Source of the DNA: Treponema sp.
GTDB lineage: Bacteria > Spirochaetota > Spirochaetia > Treponematales > Breznakiellaceae
Reading direction: 5' to 3'
Length of the DNA stretch: 6,241 bases
Assembly: GCA_031288575.1 (NCBI GenBank)
Contig: JAITRD010000268.1
Coordinates: forward strand, 1 to 6,241
The translations under genes and the position numbers were made by a program. Under the pieces are notes generated by a model. It made no database searches. It was not told where the DNA came from and saw nothing but the letters and a program-made list of their open reading frames with translations. Of this stretch, positions 1 to 5,954 are shown one piece after another (the first letter of the stretch is position 1; each line of letters opens with the position of its first letter).

Positions 1-192
1 CTGCGAACCTTTGGTTCGACAAAACTGCGGAATTATAAGGTCGCTTGACAAGCTCCGCTTGTCTTCCAAAAACTGAAGTTTTGGGAAAGCCTCGAATGTA
101 AGGGAAAAGACAAGGGGCCGTGAGCCGCCCAAATGGTAACTGCCTAAAGCGGGGCTGCCGCCGGATGCCCGGGGCTTGCGCCTGTCAGGGCC
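1..192. other. Non-coding stretch downstream of the PHP gene
   Basis: I find no supportable gene here. On the minus strand the frame of the PHP gene stays open beyond its stop to the window edge, but it has no plausible start or family resemblance, and its sequence is dictated by the palindromes at 4-87. Bases 88-192 are GC-rich with only weak, short inverted repeats and no tRNA fold or terminator that I can recognise. Confidence 0.5.
4..87. repeat. Cluster of three short-loop palindromes
   Basis: Three inverted repeats follow one another in 84 bases. The first is CGAACC/GGTTCG (4-9 and 13-18) around a 3-base loop. The second is GACAAGC/GCTTGTC (47-53 and 57-63) around TCC, with an alternative overlapping pairing GCTTG/CAAGC (43-47 and 49-53). 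The third has 11-base arms (64-74 and 77-87) with one mismatch and an almost absent loop. None is followed by a T-run on either strand, so they are not ordinary intrinsic terminators. They lie beyond the 3' end of the PHP gene. The mosaic of small tight hairpins resembles a dispersed intergenic palindromic element; whether copies exist elsewhere in the genome cannot be seen here. Confidence 0.6.
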
Positions 193-1038
193 CTAGCTCA
201 GGACAGGGATAGCCTCAAGAATAGCGTCTTCAATTTCCCGGCCCCCGGCGGTAAAACCCAGCTTCCGGTCGGGCCGGGCTTCCCCGTGGAAATCGCTGCC
301 CGCGGTGATAAAAAGGCCCAGGGATTTGCCCAATTCTTCCAGCCGCCGGCAGGAACGGATTTTGGCGGTGGGGTGCCAGGCTTCGATGCCCTCAAGCCCC
401 TGGTTTTTCAGGTTCTCCACAAGCTGCGGGAGGCGCCCCCAGGCGACATAGAGGGACATGGGGTGGGCAAGTATGGGGATTCCCCCGGAATTTTTGATAA
501 TTTCCACGGCCCTGCTAAATTCCAGGCCCGCCTTGGGTTCGTAAAGGGGCTTCCCCTTGCTCAGATAATAAGAAAAGGCCTGCTCCCGGTTTTTTACGAT
601 CCTCAGGTTTACCAGGAGGGCCGCAAAATGGGGCCGCCCGACGGAATGGCCCCCGGAGAGGGCCTTTATGTCCGCATAGGTCGCGTTTATGCTTAATTCA
701 TGCATGCGGTCCAGAATTTTAAGGTTCCGCTCTTCCCGGAGCCGGGACAATTCGGCGATGGCCTCTAAAAAATCCCGGCTTGGACGGGTTAAGCCCAGGC
801 CCAGGAGGTGAAATTCCCCGGGAGGAGCGGCCCCGGTCTGCTGAATTTCCAACTCAACCCCGGGAATAAACCGGATGCCCCGTTTATCCGCTTCTTCTTT
901 TGCCTCCCCAAGGCCGTTTATCGTATCATGATCCGTCAGGGCAATGGCGGATAAACCCCGGTTTGCGGCCTCTTCAATAAGCAAAGAAGGGGTCAAGCTG
1001 CCGTCGGAGGCAGTGGAATGGGTATGCAAATCTATCAT
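193..1038 (-). CDS. PHP-domain phosphoesterase (RNase AM/YciV-like)
   Basis: A 281-residue protein of the PHP (polymerase and histidinol phosphatase) superfamily, COG0613. Characterised relatives are metal-dependent enzymes that hydrolyse 3',5'-nucleoside bisphosphates or trim short RNAs from the 5' end (RNase AM, formerly YciV/TrpH). The metal-ligand motifs appear in the expected order: HTH with D12 (H5, H7), TDHD (D36, H37), GVELE (E62), H77, the GRPHFA segment (H137), AHP (H192) and GSDFHG (D249, H251). The set is complete, so the enzyme should be active. Length matches the family. The ATG at 1036-1038 places the first metal motif at residue 5, as usual for these proteins; there is no Shine-Dalgarno sequence and a promoter lies a few bases upstream, suggesting a leaderless message. 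It is divergent from the amidohydrolase operon. The exact substrate is inferred from the family only; no secretion signal is seen, so it is probably cytoplasmic. Confidence 0.9.
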   Translation of the reverse strand: MIDLHTHSTASDGSLTPSLLIEEAANRGLSAIALTDHDTINGLGEAKEEADKRGIRFIPGVELEIQQTGAAPPGEFHLLGLGLTRPSRDFLEAIAELSRLREERNLKILDRMHELSINATYADIKALSGGHSVGRPHFAALLVNLRIVKNREQAFSYYLSKGKPLYEPKAGLEFSRAVEIIKNSGGIPILAHPMSLYVAWGRLPQLVENLKNQGLEGIEAWHPTAKIRSCRRLEELGKSLGLFITAGSDFHGEARPDRKLGFTAGGREIEDAILEAIPVLS

Positions 1039-1050
1039 AATAACATACTA

Positions 1051-1078
1051 ATTTTAGCATATATGATAAATCGGTAAA
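1051..1078 (-). promoter_or_regulatory. Predicted promoter of the PHP gene
   Basis: Read on the minus strand, TTTACC (1073-1078) and TAAAAT (1051-1056) are separated by 16 bp. The -10 matches the sigma-70 consensus at 5 of 6 positions and the -35 at 4 of 6. Only 12 bases separate the -10 from the ATG, so transcription should start about 5 bases before the start codon. This fits the absence of a ribosome binding site. Confidence 0.5.
1053..1070. promoter_or_regulatory. Imperfect palindrome over the PHP promoter
   Basis: The 18-base sequence TTTAGCATATATGATAAA is an inverted repeat, with TTTA/TAAA flanking a perfect CATATATG core and a single mismatched pair. It overlaps the -10 box and most of the promoter spacer of the PHP gene, a position where a bound dimeric regulator would block RNA polymerase. 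The AT-rich background makes chance symmetry possible, and no cognate regulator can be named. Confidence 0.3.
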
Positions 1079-1135
1079 AGGATCATTTCAGGCCGGGACA
1101 GCTAAAAACGGGGCGGGATATACCGAAAATATAAT

Positions 1136-1162
1136 AAACAGCCTTAATTTCGTTGACTGTTT
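1136..1162. promoter_or_regulatory. Inverted repeat flanking the operon -35
   Basis: AAACAG (1136-1141) and CTGTTT (1157-1162) are perfect inverted arms separated by 15 bases, and the right arm overlaps the -35 box TTGACT. The geometry would suit an operator, but the spacing differs from Crp (TGTGA-N6-TCACA) or Fnr sites. Six-base arms can arise by chance, so this is only a candidate. Confidence 0.2.
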
Positions 1163-1181
1163 CATATCACAATCTTAAAAT
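1153..1181 (+). promoter_or_regulatory. Predicted sigma-70 promoter of the operon
   Basis: TTGACT (1153-1158) and TAAAAT (1176-1181) are each 5 of 6 matches to consensus with the optimal 17-bp spacer. The expected start near 1188 gives a leader of about 22 bases that contains an AAAGGA Shine-Dalgarno sequence (1195-1200) ahead of the GTG start at 1211. It is the strongest promoter on the plus strand and probably drives all three downstream genes. Confidence 0.7.
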
Positions 1182-1210
1182 AAAAAAATAAGTTAAAGGA
1201 CGGCTCGGAA

Positions 1211-2443
1211 GTGTTTGATTATACATTAAAAAATGCCGTGATTGTTACCGCGGGGAAAAAATTGTTTGCCGGCGGTTTAGGAATCGCGGGGGAAAGGATT
1301 GTTCCGCCCAAAACCTCCGGGATCTTTGATTTAGAAAGCCGTTCCTTTGTATATCCCGGGCTTATTAATAGCCATGACCATCTGCAAGGAAATTATTTGC
1401 CCCGGGTGGGGCCGCCGCCGGGGGGTTTTTATCTTACCTGGCTCCCCTGGGACAATGACTTGAAAGCCTCAGCCACCTTCATTGAACGATCCCGCCTGTC
1501 CAGGGAAAATCTTTATCACCTGAGCGCCTATAAGAATCTTTTTTCCGGGGTTGTTACGGTGAACGACCATTTCCCCCAGGCTTTAAACCGGGATATCTTG
1601 CCCGCTTTGCCTATCCGGGCTATCCTTTCTTATAGCCTGGCCCACGAGGCTTCTTCCTATGACCTTAAATGGGGGGACGGCATTAAGGAGGAGCACCAAA
1701 AGGCGGCTGCAAACGGGTGGCCCTTTATTACCCATTTGGCGGAGGGCTTTGACAAGGAATCGATGGAAGCGGTGGATACCCTGGAAAGGCTGGGGGTGCT
1801 GGACCGGTACTGCCTTCTGGTTCATTGCATTGGCTTCAGCGACGGGGATATCAAAAAGGCGGCCGCGGCCGGGGCGAGCGTCTCCTGGTGCGCCGCGTCT
1901 AATATGCTTATGTTTAACGTCACCTGTAAGATCCGCAAGTTCCTTAAAGCGGGGATCAATGTAGCCATCGGGACCGATTCATCCGCTACCGGTTCTTATA
2001 ATCTTTTTGAGGAAATGCGTTATGACCGGGAGCTTTTCCGCGGTTTGTACGGGGAGGAGCTTCCGGCAAAAACCATCTTTGAGATGGTTACCGTCAATGC
2101 CGCCCGGGCTTTTAAGATGCAGGATTGCACCGGCGCCCTGGAGGAGGGAAAACTGGCGGATATCCTGGTGCTGAAGGGCAATAGGGATGACCCCTATGAA
2201 AACCTGCTTGCCGCGGAGATGAAGGACATCGAGCTTTTAATCCGGGCCGGTAAGCCCGTTTATGGGGAATTCCGGTTCCTTGAGCTCCTGGGAGGGAAGC
2301 TGCCCGGCGGCTATTCCCGGATTACCGTTGCCGGCCGGCCCATGTTTGTCCTGGGGGATCCCGCCGGGCTGTATCTTGAAGTCCGCAAAAAAGCGGGTTT
2401 TAAGAAAATTCTGGATTTTTTGCCCTTTGAGCCGGAAGCTTAG
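1211..2443 (+). CDS. Amidohydrolase, COG0402 deaminase-like
   Basis: A 410-residue amidohydrolase-superfamily enzyme of the SsnA/TrzN/MTA-SAH deaminase-like group. Expected architecture is a small N-terminal beta domain, a metal-dependent TIM barrel and a return to the beta domain (GKLADILVL near 313-321). Active-site residues are present: HDH (H55, H57) after the INS segment, the H-x-x-E pair in THLAE (H175, E178), H205 in LVHC and D256 in GTDSS. The H-x-x-E pair is the proton-shuttle signature of cytosine, guanine and related deaminases, so hydrolytic deamination of a heterocyclic amine is the likely reaction; the substrate cannot be deduced. The start is GTG, the first possible start after an upstream in-frame stop, with AAAGGA ten bases upstream. 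No signal peptide is evident. It is the first gene of an operon with two sensor-domain proteins; its stop overlaps the Shine-Dalgarno of the next gene. Confidence 0.85.
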   Translation: MFDYTLKNAVIVTAGKKLFAGGLGIAGERIVPPKTSGIFDLESRSFVYPGLINSHDHLQGNYLPRVGPPPGGFYLTWLPWDNDLKASATFIERSRLSRENLYHLSAYKNLFSGVVTVNDHFPQALNRDILPALPIRAILSYSLAHEASSYDLKWGDGIKEEHQKAAANGWPFITHLAEGFDKESMEAVDTLERLGVLDRYCLLVHCIGFSDGDIKKAAAAGASVSWCAASNMLMFNVTCKIRKFLKAGINVAIGTDSSATGSYNLFEEMRYDRELFRGLYGEELPAKTIFEMVTVNAARAFKMQDCTGALEEGKLADILVLKGNRDDPYENLLAAEMKDIELLIRAGKPVYGEFRFLELLGGKLPGGYSRITVAGRPMFVLGDPAGLYLEVRKKAGFKKILDFLPFEPEA

Positions 2444-2454
2444 GAAGGATTTGA

Positions 2455-3507
2455 ATGCCCAAACATCTGCAATATCGAGCGGGTTCACTCATTTATTTTC
2501 AGGGAGATGAGGCGGATAAAATTTTTCTCCTCAAGGCAGGGAAGGTGCATCTGGTCTATCAGGATATTGAGACCAGGGAGGATGCCCATGACCTGGTGCA
2601 GCCCGGCGAATTCTTCGGGGTTAAGTCAGCCCTGGGCCGCTACCCCCGGGATGAAAATGCCCTAGCCCTTCAGGACAATACCGCCATCATGGCCTTTGCG
2701 GTCCCCGAATTCGAGACCCTGGTCATGTCCAATTCCCGGATAATTATGAAGATGCTCAAGGTTTTTTCCAATAAGATGCGGCGGATCCATAAACAGGTTT
2801 CCAATTTGATGCAAAGGGATGACCAGAATCCCGAGGACGGCTTGTTTAGCGTGGGCGCATATTATCTAAAAAATAAACGCTTTGCCCAGGCAAAATATGT
2901 TTTCGGCCGGTATCTTACCTATTACCCGGCGGGGAAATGGGCCGGGCAGGCGGCGAAATTGCTGGGCCTGTCGGACACCTCCTGGGTCCGGGAGGAAAAC
3001 GCCAAGGCCGCGCCCCCCGAAAAAGAGCCTTCCCCTTCCGCGCCCCCCCAAAATCAGGGAGAATCCGGGGCTCCCGAACCGAAGGCCGCCGAATTAAACA
3101 GCGCCGCCAGGGCCTATTATGACGCGGTGAGCATGCTCTCCCAGGCAAAATACCAGCAGGCCTATCTTCTTTTAAAACGGATTGTGGGCGCCAATGGGGA
3201 TGCCGAATACGTGATAAAAAGCATGTATGAAATTGGCCGCTGTTTCTATTTGTCGAAGAAATATGATGATTGCATCAAGTATTATACCGAAATGATTATC
3301 AAATATCCCAAGCACCCGCTTTTGAAGGATATCTTGTTTTTGATGGGCCAGTCCTACGAAAGAAACAACCGCAAAGAACAGGCGGCTTCTTTTTATAAAA
3401 AGATCCTCTCTATTCCCGGGGATGAGGACGACGGCCCCCACGTAAAGGCTAAAAGGGCCCTTAAAGCATTGGAGGCGCAGCATGGCAGCGGATCTGTCGG
3501 CCTATAA
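2455..3507 (+). CDS. Cyclic-nucleotide-binding domain protein with TPR repeats
   Basis: A 350-residue two-part protein. Residues about 5-115 form a Crp-like cyclic-nucleotide-binding fold, with AGSLIYFQGDEADKIFLLKAGKV at the first strands (quoted in part: FLLKAGKVHLV) and a following long helix. Instead of a DNA-binding helix-turn-helix, it continues with TPR-like helices (about 130-172, FAQAKYVFGRYL), a Pro/Ala/Glu/Ser-rich linker (about 180-212) and further TPR-like units (about 215-340; YDDCIKYYTEMI and AASFYKKIL). The phosphate-binding cassette is altered: FGV replaces the usual FGE (V55) and PRDEN replaces the PRSAT type (R65 kept, D66 for Ser). It may therefore bind a different ligand or none, and may act as a protein-interaction adaptor. 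The ATG is preceded by AGGAAGG (2442-2448) at 6-base spacing, overlapping the stop of the amidohydrolase. The 3' end overlaps the next gene by 26 bp. No membrane segment is seen. Confidence 0.85.
   Translation: MPKHLQYRAGSLIYFQGDEADKIFLLKAGKVHLVYQDIETREDAHDLVQPGEFFGVKSALGRYPRDENALALQDNTAIMAFAVPEFETLVMSNSRIIMKMLKVFSNKMRRIHKQVSNLMQRDDQNPEDGLFSVGAYYLKNKRFAQAKYVFGRYLTYYPAGKWAGQAAKLLGLSDTSWVREENAKAAPPEKEPSPSAPPQNQGESGAPEPKAAELNSAARAYYDAVSMLSQAKYQQAYLLLKRIVGANGDAEYVIKSMYEIGRCFYLSKKYDDCIKYYTEMIIKYPKHPLLKDILFLMGQSYERNNRKEQAASFYKKILSIPGDEDDGPHVKAKRALKALEAQHGSGSVGL
3471..3484 (+). promoter_or_regulatory. Internal ribosome binding site in an overlapping gene
   Basis: GGAGG (3471-3475) lies 6 bases before the ATG at 3482, inside the last codons of the upstream gene. 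It fixes the start of the Crp/Fnr gene and implies translational coupling, since ribosomes finishing the upstream gene pass directly over this site. Confidence 0.75.
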
Positions 3508-4120
3508 ACGTTTTGCCCGGACTTTTCAGGCCGGCGAAATGATCTTTTCCGAATTTGAGCCCGGGGATACCTTTTACCTTATCCAGTCCGGCCGGGTTAG
3601 GCTGGTCAAAATTATCGGGGACATTGAAAAGACCCTGGATATTTTACAGCCCTCGGAAATGTTCGGGGAAATGGCTATCCTGGAAAACTCTCCCCGGTCC
3701 GCCACCGCCATTGCCCTGGACGAGGTTAAGGTTTTGGAATTTAACCGCCAAAATTTTGAAGTGCTCATGATGGGAAATCCCCAGCTCGCCCTTAAATTGC
3801 TGAAATTATTCACCAAACGGATCTACGATTCCAAACGGCGGTTTATGATCCTTACCCTGGAAGAACCCCAGGCTAAGATCGCCGATGTATTCCTTATGCT
3901 GGATGAAAGCCAGGACGACATTGACCGGAGCGCCGAAACCCGGGAATTTAACACCACCGTTGAGGATATTGCCCATTGGGCGGGGATGGGGGTAAATCAA
4001 ACCCAGGATATATTGGGCCGCTTTATTACCCAGCGGCGGATGGAAGTATATCCTCACAAAATCGTGATCAAGAACATTAGTGAATTTTCCCGGTTTGTGA
4101 ATTCCCGCCGCCAGTTTTAG
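3482..4120 (+). CDS. Crp/Fnr-family transcriptional regulator
   Basis: A 212-residue protein with the complete Crp/Fnr layout. An N-terminal cyclic-nucleotide-binding domain (about 8-115) carries a canonical phosphate-binding cassette FGEMAIL...PRSATA (F61, G62, E63, R72, S73), compatible with cAMP or a similar nucleotide. A dimerisation helix follows (about 97-125), then a C-terminal winged helix-turn-helix (about 155-208; TVEDIAHWAGMGVNQTQDIL). There is no Fnr-type cysteine cluster, so an iron-sulphur oxygen sensor is unlikely. The recognition helix differs from Crp: where Crp has SRETVGR, this protein has VNQTQDI, losing the Arg and Glu that read the Crp half-site, so its DNA target should differ. 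It overlaps the upstream paralogous sensor gene by 26 bp and is the last gene of the operon. Length is typical of the family. Ligand and target genes are unknown; autoregulation of its own operon is possible but not shown. Confidence 0.9.
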   Translation: MAADLSAYKRFARTFQAGEMIFSEFEPGDTFYLIQSGRVRLVKIIGDIEKTLDILQPSEMFGEMAILENSPRSATAIALDEVKVLEFNRQNFEVLMMGNPQLALKLLKLFTKRIYDSKRRFMILTLEEPQAKIADVFLMLDESQDDIDRSAETREFNTTVEDIAHWAGMGVNQTQDILGRFITQRRMEVYPHKIVIKNISEFSRFVNSRRQF

Positions 4121-4142
4121 CCGCCGGGCCCTGTTAGCGTAT

Positions 4143-5792
4143 TTAATACCCTGCCAGAATCCCCAAAAGCCGTTCCTTATTGACGGATCTGAGGAAGCTG
4201 GCAAGCCGGGGCCCCTGGTCCTTGCCGATAAGGGCCTGGTAACTTGCCCGGAAAAGGGCCTTGGGTTCCAGGCCGGCGCGGCCCGCGGTTTCGTAGACCG
4301 CCTCGGCGCAGGCCTTGTCGTCCGGGTAGGCTTCGATGCGGGCAATGACCCGGTCCCGGAGTTCCCGCACCGCCGCGATTTCAGCCGGATTCAGGCCCGG
4401 GGCAGGGTCCTTCCCCTCGGGCCGCAGCCGGAAGCGGAATTCCTCGGGGGCGCATTCCTCAACCCAGTATTTGGCGCAGATTGCCCGGGCCCGCAGGGGC
4501 GCGAGCTGGGCTTCGGCCAGCCCTTCCCGGGTCCGGCGTATCCCCTCGACGGCCTTGCCAATATCCCCGTCGGCGATCTGGATGAGGTTGCAGAGATGCC
4601 GGAAGGGCACTTGCAGGGGCATCAGTTCCGGCATAAGGGTTTTTCCCTCCGGGGAAACCCCGGTCTGGGAAAGCTCGTAGATCCGCCTTTCCTTTTGATA
4701 GGTTTCCTCGTCCTTGGCGGCCTCGGCCTTCCAGGCTATCCGTTCGGTTTTGTCGTAATCCTCGTAGATCTTAATCACGTCCAGGTCGAAGGAGATGGTG
4801 AATTCCGTGTTTGGCCGGGTTCCGGCAAAGAGGTAGCGGACCGTTTCGGGGGTATAAACCTTGAGGAGGTCCTTTAAATCGATCACCACCCCGGAAGAAC
4901 TGGAAATCTTTCCCACCGAGCCCTTGATGCCGATAAAGTCATAACGGAAGCTTACCGGGGCATCCCAGCCGTACACATCCTTGCACACATGCCGGGCGGT
5001 ATCAAAGGACCCTCCCTGGCTGTGGTGATCCTTCCCCGCGGGCTCAAAATCGACCTGCTCGTATTCCCACCGCATGGGCCAGTCTACCCGCCAGCCGAGT
5101 TTGATCCCCCGGGCGCCGCGGATGTCCGTCTTTTCCCTGTGGCCGCATGAATTGCAATGGTAGCCGATCAGCCATTCCCCGTCCCAGCCGTCAATATCCG
5201 TATCGTCCCGGTTGCAGTTGTCGCAGAACACGCTGACCGGCCACCATTCCCCCTGGATCTTGTGATCCTCGTCCCGGTATTTATCCAGGATGTTTTTCAG
5301 GAGTTCCCGGTGTTCCAGGGCTTTGCGGATCCCCCCGGCATAGGCCGAGGCCCGGTACTGCCTGGCCTGATAGAGGTATTCAGGGTGGATGCCCACCAAG
5401 GGGAGCACGGTCTCCACGTCTACCTCGTGATGCCTGGCGTAACTCTCGTCCCGGTCCCAGGGATCGGGCACCATGGTGATGGGAAAACGGAGGTAAGCCT
5501 TAAGCTCCTCCTGTTTGGGCATATTTTTCGGCACCTTGCGGAACACGTCGTAATCGTCCCAGGAATAGATGAACCGCGCCTTTTTGCCCAGGTCCCGTAA
5601 AGCCCGGACCACCAGGTCCACCGAAATAATCTCCCGGAAATTGCCGATATGCACCGTCCCCGAGGGGGTAATCCCCGACGCGCAGGTATAGTGATCCTTT
5701 TCGCCCTTTTCCCGGAGGATCCTTTCCGCGGTTTCATCAGCCCAATGCGCCGGCAGAGAATTCGGCGCTTCTTGTTGATTTTGCTTATCCAT
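4143..5792 (-). CDS. lysS: Lysyl-tRNA synthetase, class I
   Basis: A 549-residue class I LysRS (archaeal/spirochaetal type, sometimes named lysK), which charges tRNA-Lys with lysine using ATP in the cytoplasm. It is unrelated to the common class II LysRS. The Rossmann-fold ATP-binding signatures are visible: PSGTVHIGN (HIGH motif, H48-N51) and GKISSSSG (KMSKS-type loop, K295-S299). Two Cys pairs, C190/C193 and C213/C216, make a probable zinc-binding insertion. The region after about 360 is the helical anticodon-recognition part. Length fits the family and nothing is broken. The ATG at 5790-5792 is the natural N-terminus; it has no Shine-Dalgarno, but a perfect TATAAT ends 9 bases upstream, so the message is probably leaderless. 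Its 3' end converges with the Crp/Fnr gene after 22 bp, and upstream lies a decayed toxin-antitoxin locus. It appears monocistronic in this window. Confidence 0.96.
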   Translation of the reverse strand: MDKQNQQEAPNSLPAHWADETAERILREKGEKDHYTCASGITPSGTVHIGNFREIISVDLVVRALRDLGKKARFIYSWDDYDVFRKVPKNMPKQEELKAYLRFPITMVPDPWDRDESYARHHEVDVETVLPLVGIHPEYLYQARQYRASAYAGGIRKALEHRELLKNILDKYRDEDHKIQGEWWPVSVFCDNCNRDDTDIDGWDGEWLIGYHCNSCGHREKTDIRGARGIKLGWRVDWPMRWEYEQVDFEPAGKDHHSQGGSFDTARHVCKDVYGWDAPVSFRYDFIGIKGSVGKISSSSGVVIDLKDLLKVYTPETVRYLFAGTRPNTEFTISFDLDVIKIYEDYDKTERIAWKAEAAKDEETYQKERRIYELSQTGVSPEGKTLMPELMPLQVPFRHLCNLIQIADGDIGKAVEGIRRTREGLAEAQLAPLRARAICAKYWVEECAPEEFRFRLRPEGKDPAPGLNPAEIAAVRELRDRVIARIEAYPDDKACAEAVYETAGRAGLEPKALFRASYQALIGKDQGPRLASFLRSVNKERLLGILAGY

Positions 5793-5801
5793 CAGAAATT
5801 T

Positions 5802-5830
5802 ATTATAACAAAAGGGGCGGGCGGGAACAA
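5802..5830 (-). promoter_or_regulatory. Predicted lysS promoter
   Basis: On the minus strand a perfect -10 box TATAAT (5802-5807) is preceded, at 17 bp, by TTGTTC (5825-5830), a 3 of 6 match to the -35 consensus. The -10 ends 9 bases before the lysS ATG, predicting a transcript start only about 2-4 bases upstream of the start codon. The -35 directly abuts the toxin-antitoxin remnant, so that insertion or its decay may have shaped the upstream promoter boundary. Confidence 0.65.
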
Positions 5831-5831
5831 G

Positions 5832-5954
5832 GAACGAATACAGGCCCGTATGGAAACAAACTATTTATTGTCTAGCAAAACAAACGCCGAACATCTTCAA
5901 AAATCAATTAACCAGCATAAAGCGGGCAGAATGAAGGAAAGAAAAAAGACATAG
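5832..5954 (+). pseudogene. YefM/Phd-type antitoxin remnant (C-terminal part)
   Basis: Reading from 5832, the peptide RIQARMETNYLLSS followed by KTNAEHLQKSINQHKAGR matches the C-terminal half of YefM/Phd/Axe-type antitoxins, where an ETxYLLxSPxNAxRLxxSI block precedes the toxin-binding tail. The N-terminal DNA-binding Phd fold is missing, since lysS and its promoter lie immediately upstream. The ATG at 5850 falls inside the conserved block, has no ribosome binding site and is probably not a real start. The tail ends abnormally in a lysine-rich run at a TAG (5952-5954), where the family usually has an ERELI-like end overlapping the toxin start. I infer a decayed gene; residual expression of a short peptide is not excluded. 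Base composition is AT-rich, unlike the adjacent genes. Confidence 0.7.

Noticed and set aside
88..192. Possible terminator or small RNA after the PHP gene
   Set aside because: Only short weak inverted repeats with no T-run; no recognisable RNA fold.
1..192. Minus-strand frame continuing past the PHP stop, suggesting a readthrough extension
   Set aside because: The PHP protein already has its usual length, and the extra frame is low-complexity sequence generated by palindromes.
286..696. Long open frame on the plus strand antisense to the PHP gene
   Set aside because: It lies wholly within a gene with a complete metal-binding motif set and shows no family features of its own.
3482..4120. 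Fnr-type oxygen sensor
   Set aside because: The protein has no cysteine cluster for an iron-sulphur centre, while the cyclic-nucleotide cassette is canonical.
3806..4345. Long minus-strand frame spanning the ends of the Crp/Fnr gene and lysS
   Set aside because: It is antisense to one recognised gene and out of frame with another; its Pro/Arg-rich composition is typical of a GC-rich shadow frame.
5649..5849. Upstream extension of the antitoxin frame into lysS
   Set aside because: This part is antisense to the lysS start and its promoter; similarity to antitoxins begins only at about 5832.
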